A model generated the notes under the pieces. The model saw nothing but the letters and a program-made list of their open reading frames with translations. It did not search any database and was not told where the DNA came from. The position numbers were made by a program, and so were the translations under genes. Below are positions 1 through 11,000 of a stretch of DNA of 64,000 nt, in pieces. Source of the DNA: Oasisia sp. SBJ-2009 (taxonomy: Eukaryota > Annelida > Polychaeta > Sabellida > Siboglinidae); assembly GCA_964017155.1 (NCBI GenBank), contig OZ024865.1, forward strand, positions 20,871,402-20,935,401, written 5' to 3'. Position 1 is the stretch's first letter. Each line of letters starts with the position of its first letter.

Positions 1-772
1 CTGGTTGGCTGTAGTGGTTGACCACTCTACGAGTCTAGCCACCACCACTGCTATTTGGAAGCCATGTTCCCTTCAGAGGCAAGCACCTTACACCCCCTTA
101 CACCATATCATGCCTGACTGCAGGTGGGAAGCCAAGTTCCCTGTCTGTAGTCTGGACCATCCTAATTTACAAATGGTTTAACTGACTGACATCTCAACAG
201 GTTACCTCCTGATATGGCAGACTGGACTCAGATTATTTTCAGTAGTTTTACCAAAATGTCTTGTTACCGAATGTCTTGTTACCGAAATGTCCTGTTACCG
301 AAAAGTCCTGTTACCGAAATGTCCTGTTACCGAAAAGTCCTGTTACCGAAATGTCCATTACCAAAATGTCCCTTACCGAAATGTCCTTTACCGAAATGTC
401 ATGGATCCGGTAATCACTGCTAGGATCTTGTGAGGAAGTGTGATAGGTCAATTTCAAAGTCAGCCAGGAAACCAGAATAGCCTGGTGCTAGCTTGGAGCC
501 TGACTAAAGAATAGAGGGGATATTGACCTATAGTCACTGTCAGGTGCTAACCCATCCTCTGGCTATGAGCAAACAAAGGTTGTGGTCACTGCCAAGGCCA
601 TAGGGGACACCTGCTGTCAAGTGTCACATAACTTTCTAAATGTGTAGCACTACACATTGGAATAGATAACAGATGAGACTGAGAGACTCCCCACATTACT
701 CCACTGGGAAAATGCTCATTATAAGCCAGTGGCTTCCTTATTGTGATGTGATGGTGGTATGGCCTGTTGCAG
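1..772. other. Upstream flank and intron 1 of BUD23
   Basis: No BUD23 first exon is recognisable here. The exon at 773 opens with an acceptor (ttgcag) and the protein lacks roughly 30 N-terminal residues compared with the family, so the first exon probably lies left of the window. Apart from a 16-bp tandem repeat at 256-402, I see no coding or RNA feature in this stretch. Confidence 0.5.
256..402. repeat. 16-bp tandem repeat
   Basis: About nine imperfect copies of a 16-bp unit, gtcctgttaccgaaat, that drift towards the 3' end (ccattaccaaaat, cctttaccgaaat). It lies in presumed intron 1 of BUD23. The short open frame across it is a by-product of the repeat. Confidence 0.8.
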
Positions 773-1315
773 TTCTCGTATGATCAGCATCCAGCAACAG
801 TTGTCAGAAAGAGCAATAGAACTGCTTGCCCTTCCAGAAGACACACCTTGCTTCATCCTAGATGTTGGGTATGTATATGACAACAACTTGCCGAAAGTAC
901 ACATTTTATGTGCTAACTTTCAGGCCAAAACTTACAAGACCAAACAATTGAAATCCTTCTTTCTCTAATAGGTGAACTCATTGCTCACAAAGTATTTTAT
1001 GGCCAGTGACATGCTCTAGCTCATAACAAAACATTGCCTCTCATAGTTGCTATCAAGAAAAACAGTTGCAAGCAGCACATTGATATTTACATGCACCATA
1101 ATAACGCTAATGATGTCACTACCGCGTCTTACTGTCGGTTTTATCAAGAGATTAAGCAAGAAGTCAAATACTGCTGGTATGGATGGATCTAAGTGTACCA
1201 ATAACATAAGTGTACAAATGGAATCTTTGTCAATTCTATCAACACACTTGAAGTCTTATTGCACAAACTATTTGTGGGTTTAGATAACGCACGCACGCAC
1301 GCACGCACGCACGCA

Positions 1316-1354
<39 letters not shown>

Positions 1355-4300
1355 CAGTAACATTTTTACGTAACGTCATCAGTTGTGAACATGATCTTCA
1401 GCAGATGGGTCAAAATGTGGCACATGTCTAAACATTTGCTCCAGAATAAGTTTATTTTTACTGTTCAATTGAATTCATGAAAAGTATGTTTCATAATTAT
1501 ACTTGTACTGACTTGCCTGTGTGACCATGTAAATGTCATGTGACAGGTGCGGGTCAGGACTAAGTGGAGAGGCTCTCACTGACCAGGGACATGTGTGGAT
1601 TGGAGTAGACATCAGTAGCAGCATGCTTGGTATGATACCAAAACTAGCACATTCGTTTTTAAATCTAAGTTCAATATAGGCTAACATCTAGAATGAACTC
1701 TGCAACATGGTAAAATTATATGAAAAAATTCAAAACTTATTTGTTTGCAATTGCATTCCTAACTTATACGTTTGCTCTTAAGTTTTTTACATTTTTTACA
1801 AGTTTGTATATAAAGTTGTAAGCATAAATTATTATGTAATTTACACAGTATTGGTTAATCAATTGTACTTTGATTATTTTATAAATGTATTGATATGCCT
1901 TTTTATATAAGTATTAGCTTTTTTCAAAAAGCATCATTCTGAAAGTACAAATGGACAGATGAATACAACCATTACAAAATAATTAATAAATATGAGGGAG
2001 GCAGAGAGAGGGACGTGATCCTGTGTCTGTCCTGTAGATGTGGTCTTGGAGAGGGAGGTAGAGTGAAGGACATGATCCTGTGTCTGTCCTGTAGATGTGG
2101 TCCTAGAGAGGGAGGTAGAGTGAAGGACATGATCCTGTGTCTGTCCTGTAGATGTGGCCCTGGAGAGGGAGGTAGAAAGAGGGACATGATCCTGTGTCTG
2201 TCCTGTAGATGTGGCCCTGGAGAGGGAGGTAGAGAGAGGGACATGATCCTGTGTCTGTCCTGTAGATGTGGCCCTAGAGAGGGAGGTAGAGAGAGGGACA
2301 TGATCCTGTGTCTGTCCTGTAGATGTGGCCCTAGAGAGGGAGGTAGAGAGAGGGACATGATCGTGTGTCTGTCCTGTAGATGTGGCCCTAGAGAGGGAGG
2401 TAGAGAGAGGGACATGATCCTGTGTCTGTCCTGTAGATGTGGCCCTAGAGAGGGAGGTAGAGAGAGGGACATGATCCTGTGTCTGTCCTGTAGATGTGGC
2501 CCTAGAGAGGGAGGTAGAGAGAGGGACATGATCCTGTGTCTGTCCTGTAGATGTGGTCCTAGAGAGGGAGGTAGAGAGAGGGACATGATCCTGTGTCTGT
2601 CCTGTAAATGTGGCCCTAGAGAGGGAGGTAGAGAGAGGGAGTTGATCGTGTGTCTGTCCTGTAGATGTGGCCCTGGAGAGGGAGATAGAGAGAGGGAGTT
2701 GATCCTGTGTCTGTCCTGTAGATGTGGCCCTGGAGAGGGAGATAGAGAGAGGGAGTTGATCCTGTGTCTGTCCTGTAGATGTGGCCCTGGAGAGGGAGGT
2801 AGAGAGAGGGACTTGATCGTGTGTCTGTCCTGTAGATGTGGCCCTGGAGAGGGAGATAGAGAGAGGGAGTTGATCCTGTGTCTGTCCTGTAGATGTGGCC
2901 CTGGAGAGGGAGATAGAGAGAGGGACATGATCCTGTGTCTGTCCTGTAGATGTGGCCCTGGAGAGGGAGGTAGAGAGAGGGACTTGATCGTGTGTCTGTC
3001 CTGTAGATGTGGCCCTAGAGAGGGAGGTAGAGAGAGGGACTTGATCCTGTGTCTGTCCTGTAGATGTGGCCTCAGAGAGGGAGGTAGAGAGAGGGACTTG
3101 ATCGTGTGTCTGTCCTGTAGATGTGGCCCTAGAGAGGGAGGTAGAGAGAGGGACTTGATCCTGTGTCTGTCCTGTAGATGTGGCCCTAGAGAGGGAGGTA
3201 GAGAGAGGGACATGATCCTGTGTCTGTCCTGTAGATGTGGCCCTAGAGAGGGAGGTAGAGAGAGGGACTTGATCGTGTGTCTGTCCTGTAGATGTGGCCC
3301 TAGAGAGGGAAGTGGAGGGAGACGTGATCCTTGGAGACATGGGAGAAGGAATGGCGTTCCGACCAGGAACCTTTGATGGAGTTATCAGGTGAGAATTTGT
3401 CGTCTCTTATTAAAAAGTAGCCATTGTTTTAGTTCAGACAGTTTTTTCCTAAGCAATATGTTGGGGGAAGACTAATGAATATTTTCTGGGCAAAGGGATT
3501 CTTTGGGACATGAAAGAGATTCTTTTGCATCCAGAATTATAACGAAAGGGGATTCTTAAAAAATATAAAATTGTAATGTAATTTTGAGAGAAGGGGGCAG
3601 AGCGTAATGTCATCCCAGCAACCCTGACATTCTAGAGTCATGTGGAACATCAGTGGAGGTCTGCAAGACAAACCTATATGCTACTTATAAAGTTTACCTT
3701 GTTGAATGTTGGCCATTGAAACAAGTTCATGTTGTTGCCTCACTTGCCTGTTGTCTTGCAGTATTTCTGCCCTCCAGTGGCTGTGCAATGCAGACAAGTC
3801 CTACCACAACCCTCCCAAGCGACTCTACAAGTTCTTCTCCACTCTCTACTCGTCCATGGTAAGATTGCTCTCAAATATCTCTATATCCTCACTCATTATA
3901 TATCTTATTTTAATGAAATGCCATGTGTTATGAAGTATTTAACACTTTACATAAACACCATGACACTCTCGCAGACACGTGTAGATGTTTAAAATCTTGA
4001 TGATTGGAGACCGTGTGAAGGTGGTCATGTCCATCAATAGGCTCTAGTCTTAACATTGTAGAGTTGCTAAATAATATTTGTATTGCAATGTTTTTGGCTT
4101 GAGTGACATGAGCATGTTGTGTCACCAGTTACTTCCTGTTGCCAAGTCCAAGACACATGGGCTGTTTCCCCTTAAATGTTTTCTGCTTGTGAATGGTTGC
4201 TGTGAGTGCTAAGTTACATTTTATGCAGGAGAGGGACATGTATGTATATTTAGGAAAAACTAAATATTTTATGTCAAATTTTTGGGGTTATAGATTAATA

Positions 4301-5006
4301 TGGTATTACCAGAAAAATTGATGCCTGAGATGCAATCAATTTAGGAAGGAGGTGTTAACATACAGATGTTAAGTGGAATACTAACATGGTCACAGATATT
4401 TAAGCCTGATTATAGTTACTTTTAAACATTCTTCATATGTTTATCTATAATAAAAAATTCCTGGTAATCTGCTGAATAGTTAACCTATTGAATATTATAT
4501 TGCTGATGTATTTAGAAATTAAACAGTTATATTATTTTTAATGAAGATTTATTGTATAACAATAAGTTCTTCTCTCATAGGTATTATATAAGCTCTTCTG
4601 GTTATCTTATGGAAGACTTCAGTTGAGTTGTTCTACATTCATGGATGACATTTGTGTCTTTGTAAGTTTGATGAACTTATTTAGATTGAGGTATGATAAT
4701 GAACAGTACTTGCATTTTACAAGCATTTTGTAAAAACCAAATTGATTCAGTTTCTGATTCAATATTACAGTAAGACAGATCATAGGGTTTGTTCTAATAA
4801 CTCCACACAGCAGCACAAAGCCGCCTGGAATGGTGAGTATAGTTCATTTGTGATAAGACTTGTTGGTAACCATGGTGATGTACACAGTTCATCCATTGAA
4901 TTCTCTTTCAGCGGAGGGGTGCCAGGGCAGTTATGCAATTATACCCAGAAAACAGCGACCAGGTTAGCAAACCTTTTGTGTTATCAGTGTCTTTGTTCAC
5001 AATACT

Positions 5007-5038
<32 letters not shown>

Positions 5039-8000
5039 ACTTCACTAACCATTTCATTGCCTGCAACAGGAGCTCTGGACACAAACCAGAATTGTTAAGC
5101 ATGACATCATGAACTCAGATGCACAACAGTCAATATCAGAGAATGTGACATGTCTTTTTGGACTGAGGGACATGAATCAGTATGAAACAGTAACGGAAAA
5201 CAAGTCTCTGATCCTCCAAAGAAGAGTCTAATATCTTACTTATCAATTATACTTTAGTTTCTATATGCAGTCAGTGTGCAGCTGTTTGGTATGTCTGTGT
5301 TTCTGATTCTAGCTAGAGCTGATCACACGCCAGTCAATGAAGGCAGGATTCACCGGCGGTCTTGTTGTTGACTTCCCAAACAGTACCAAGGCCAAGAAGT
5401 AAGATTTGTTGCAGTCTGAATTTATCACGCTGTACATTCACACACATGCAGTGTTTAGCAAGGCTGCCATCCAGGACAAAAGCCCAGCTGACACATGGAG
5501 TAGGAAGCTTTTAAATGATGAAAGGTCCAACTGGTGGTGTTTGTCTGATGTGTAAACAGCACTTTTAAAATATTTTTCGATTCTGGTATTAAAAGTAGTT
5601 ATTCCAAGTATTGGAGCATAATGTTTCATTCAGCAGCAATGTTTTGCAAGAAGAAATATACTTGAAACGTATCAGGGCAAAACACAATGTATTTATTTTC
5701 TTAGTTCTGATATCAAGTCACTTTTGTGTTTCACCAGCAGAGTTTCAATAACAACTTGTTAGTGAAGTTGGTGTATCAGAGAGAGCAGTAACAGCCGCTA
5801 CATTTATTTTTTATATAAAATGTGGAAGTGAAAATATATTATTTTGTAAAAAATCCGGTATAGTCATATTCCTGTAGTTGCACATGCAGCAAGCCAATGC
5901 CGATTGGCAGAACATGAATATATTATGTTTCGAAAACTAAGGTTATTTATTGCATATTTGCATAAATAAGATAGGATCCTAGCTTAACATATTTAAGCAA
6001 ATTATTTGCCCTGATTTCGATGAAATTTCAGAGATATGACTTATCGTAGTTTCCCCTGAAATCCATCCCTTTCTCTATCTAATCTACTAGGTCATTTCCC
6101 TGGTACTGGCAGTGGTTTGTTTACAATAGCAATATATTACAATAGCAGTGATAATGAAGATAACATGTGTTGATCTGAGCTTGTGTTTTTGATGTGTTAC
6201 TTTTGTCCTCAGGATGTGTCATTTCAAAAATACGTGTTCATTTAATTTGCTGGGTGTGTTTTTGTAGTTCACATGATGGTCTTTGTTCGTAGAGTGTATT
6301 TCTATTCATTGAATGTTTTTCTTTATTTGTTAGTTAACTTAACATAACATTGGTTGGTTGTCGTTGCAGAATGTTCCTGTGTTTGTTTACGGGCGGTGCC
6401 CCCCAACAGTTGCCCTGTGGACTAGGCACTCCTGGGGCAAACCCTCAACAGACTCAGGCGGCCTTCACATCAAAACGGTTGGTTCACTTGTAAATACGCC
6501 AGTAACTGATGGTGTCTTCAAGACGTACCAATTAGGTTCACAGATCCACTTAGTTTACTGTCGCCCTGTTCTTCTGGAGTCAAATCAAAAACAGATTTTA
6601 CACAGATAGCAAATATGGGGTGGATAATATAGAAAAATCCAACCAAACCTGATGCCCCCAATTTTGTCTAAACCTGTTGACTGAAATATTGTGCATTCTA
6701 TAAAAGATTCACTTTTTGCATGCAATTAGCATATGTTTATCATAAAAATCTAGTGTCGTAACATTCACTGTACAAACATACTCTTCCACTATCCTGTTTT
6801 ACCATGAAAGATCTTTTTGTCAGAGCAAACTTGTGCTTTAATTTTGTATATTAAGACATGTTATAAATGTGTTGTCAATGTAACCTGCACCGGAGAAGAA
6901 ACAGTGAAACAAGTCTTGTCTCAGTCTCAATCAACAGCTTATAGAATAGTCTCATCACTCATGTTTGCAGAGAGCGAATGCAGAAGATTCGGGGGAAGCC
7001 ACCAAAGAAAAGTAGGGAATGGATTTTAGAAAAGAAGGAACGGAGACGGAGACAAGGAAAGTAAGTAGAAAATCCACCAAGTGGTGCTGTGTTGCATCTA
7101 CCACACCAGGTGGTGCCACCTAGATAGCCAGATACGATTTCTGACGTGTTATAGCGAAATTATGCATATAAAAAATTAATTTGTCACACCATTGGAAAGA
7201 AGATTTATTAAACTTTCCAACGGTATACAAATCATGGACCTAGCTTATAGACAGACAAAGTTACGTATGCAGATGTTTTAGTACATTGTCATTCTAAATT
7301 GCTTTTATATCTCCATTTGATGCATTCAAACCACACCTTAAGGACAGGGTCAAACTGTTTATTATAATATAAACTGAATATTTAGCAATGTTTTATAGCG
7401 GTGACCAGATTTATTGTCTCCCATTTTCAGTTAGCGAGTGTGCATTGTGCCTGCGCTCGCAGAGTTGAGCCACTGAGTGGACCATCACCCACGTCTGACA
7501 GCAGGACATCTTTGCTTACAGATACCTCTTATTCCATGGGGAAGTGTGGGCTGACACCTTCGACTCTTGGTTTATAGGGAAGTGCGGGCTGACACCTTTG
7601 TCTCTTGTTTTACAGGGAAGTGCGGGCTGACACCTTTGTCTCTTGTTTTACAGGGAAGTGCGGGCTGACACCTTTGTCTCTTGTTTTACAGGGAAGTGCG
7701 GGCTGACACCTTTGTCTCTTGTTTTACAGGGAAGTGCGGGCTGACACCTTTGTCTCTTGTTTTACAGGGAAGTGCGGGCTGACACCTTTGTCTCTTGTTT
7801 TACAGGGAAGTGCGGGCTGACACCTTTGTCTCTTGTTTTACAGGGAAGTGCGGGCTGACACCTTTGTCTCTTGTTTTACAGGGAAGTGCGGGCTGACACC
7901 TTTGTCTCTTGTTTTACAGGGAAGTGCGGGCTGACACCTTTGTCTCTTGTTTTACAGGGAAGTGCGGGCTGACACCTTTGTCTCTTGGTTTATAGGGAAG

Positions 8001-11000
8001 TGCGGCAGGGGTCGAAATAGCGGGTGTCCGGCAGTCCGAGGACTGCCAGAAATTCGGTCCGACTGCCGAAGATGGCGTTAGTGGCAGTCCGATGGACACC
8101 CGCCAAATTCGGGAATATTTTTACATTTTTTTATTCACAATGTCGATCTTCGACAACGGCAACGACCCCTATTGGCATACATGTTATGTCTCCCGCATTC
8201 GGCGGGAGACTCCCGCAAATACAGATAATTTCCCCAATCATCCACGCGGGAGAAACAATCTCTTTCATCGTAACGTAAGTGAACAAATTTGCGGGAGCGT
8301 CCGGCTTATTCCAGTTTTCAGTCCACCCAAAACAAACAAATTGTACGTAATTTAGCTTACTGAGTGCGGATAATTGGTTTATTTCTGGCAGGGGCATTGT
8401 CTCAAATGTTTTTCAGAGTCACCTCACAATGAATAGCAATGCCAGTTAACTAATTGCAATCGAGTCTGAGACTGAGCTAATGTCACAGTCACAGACACCG
8501 CCGGGCACTCGCCGGCGCTGACAACGATTTGAACAATGACCTGAATTGGAATTATTTAAATCACGCCTTACTGTGATGACTGAACATTAAAAACAGTCTA
8601 ATAAATATCTAAGTACAAGGCCTACATCTTGCATGGGCAAGGCTGACATTGTTTATCAGCTTTATAGAATCGCCGCAAGCCGCTTCGATACCGTATTATC
8701 GCCCACTGTGTACGTCCCGTCTTGTAGACCAAAGTGAAATCCGTTTACATCTTAATAATAATAATAATAATAATAGTAACTTCTTTTGCGCCAATATCCT
8801 CGAAAATCAAGCTCAGTGGCGCGACAAAACCAGGGGATTAATCAATCTCATAATCGAAAGCAATGCGTGAGTCGTCAACGGATGGATGGAAAAGCTAGGA
8901 GGCTAAGGAGGATAGGCAGCATTAAAGAGATAGGTTTTTAGATGTCGGCGGAATGAAACTATATTACCTTGTGATTTAACACTGGCAGGAAGCGAATTCC
9001 ACACCGTTGGTGCGGCAACCGAGAAAGCTCGGGTCCCGGCTTTCGTTTTCACCCGAGGGATGTGAAGAGGGTTACTACTGGTTGAGCGTAGCTGTCTGGA
9101 ATTTCTTGTTGGAGTTAGCATTGAATTTAGATATGCTGGTTGTGTAGATGAGAGTGCTTGATAGGCTATTGTACACATTTTGAAAATGATGCGATAGTGC
9201 ACAGGTAGCCAATGCAGTGATTTTAGAAGCGGCACTGAGCGAGAAAAACGTGGAGAACGCGTGACTACCCTTGCTAAACAATTTTGGACACGCTGAAGTT
9301 TGGCTATGTCCTTGTTTGCGGTATTGTAAAGGAGGGAATTGCAGTAGTCGAGTCTGCTGCTTACTAGAGCTGTGGCGATGGTTTTAGCAACGGAAAGTGA
9401 TAAAAACCGGCGGATACGGCGAAGATCACGGATATGGTAAAAACAGCAACGGCATGTTTTCGAGATATGTTTTTTGAAATTGAAGTTTTCATCAAACGTT
9501 ACTCCGAGATTTAAAACTGAGGTGGCTGGTGTGATACTCTGACTCAGAATATGTGTCGGGAAAAAGCCGTTGAGTTTTGCCCGCTGCGTTGAGGTACCAA
9601 TGATGAGAAATTCAGTCTTATCTACATTTAGTTTTAATTTACTATTTTTCATCCAGAGGGAGACATCTTGGAGACAATCCCTGAGCTGGTTTAAGGAGCG
9701 ACAAGTATCTGGTGTGGTCAGAGAAACATAGATTTGTGTGTCATCTGCATAAAGGTGATGATCCAGGTTATGACTCTGGATAACTGAGCTTAATGGTGTT
9801 GTGTACAGAGTGAAAAGCAACGGACCCAAAACAGAACCCTGGGGGACACCACAAGAGGTGGGCAGCATGTCTGAGAAGCAGTTACCTATTTTAATGGCTT
9901 GCCGTCTGTCAGTAAGGTATGAAGTAAACCAGCTCAAGGCTGTGCCAGATATCCCGTACCACGTTGATAAGCGTGTAATGAGAATGTCGTGGTCAATGGT
10001 GTCGAAAGCGGCGGATAGGTCAAGCAGGGTCAGTGCAGTAACTTTGCCATTATCAATGTTAAGGTTTATGTCATTGTGTACTTTTAAAAGAGCAGATAAA
10101 TAATGTCCATCCATACATCTACACCACATGTGCATGTTTGTAAAAGTATGTACTTTTGCTAAGCGCTTTATTATTTGAGTATATTTGACATGTAAATGGA
10201 AAAAACATCGTTAACAGAAGAAAGCATGGTTATTTAAATGGACTCCATATTTAAATGTCTCCATTCGTGTCTACGTTACCATGGCTCAGTCCAGCTCATA
10301 AAAAAAATGATAAAATAATGAATTCCATATTCAAGTTTTACATGTAAAGATTATGTTAGTTGTGTAATAAAATAGTATGTAAATGCTGATGCTTTTCATG
10401 CAAGGGATTCTTTGCAACCTATGAAACATATCAGAAGCTGAACAAATATGCCTATGTTAGGCCTATACCTAGAACACAAGAAGTAAATTACTGAACATTA
10501 TAATATTTATTGTTCTATAACAAGCCTTATTTTTAATTCACGAGGGCCAAACAGCAACACATAACTTTTTATGAGATTAGCAGGGAATTTATTATATTTG
10601 TGGTATTATGACTAGTGATAATAAAACCTTTATGTTAATATTGAATATCAGCCTGGATGTAGGCAGTGATAGCGAGAGTGACAGTGGTGACAGTTATCTG
10701 GCGACAGCTCTTGCCAGATTGGGAGAGTGAGATGAACGAGCTTGTTGATGTATATGTTTTTGGTGTTTATGTATATATAATTATGTTTCCTGTGTAGGTG
10801 TATATAATCATGTTTCTGGTGTTGGTGTATATATGTTGTTGGTGCGGGGGGGGGGGTATGAATGTGTTTGATGTTCGCCTTTTGTATTAAATTTGTTCGA
10901 TTTTAAAATATTGTGTTTGTCGTGTTATTTTGCTTAAATTTTGGGGGCCATTTTCAGGACAGCCAGATATCTCTCAGGACTGCCAGATTTCTCAACTAGG

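Noticed and set aside
1934..3376. Open frames of 413-468 codons on both strands
   Set aside because: They are produced by a 57-bp (19-codon) tandem repeat and encode only repeated units. The region is an intron and exon start of BUD23.
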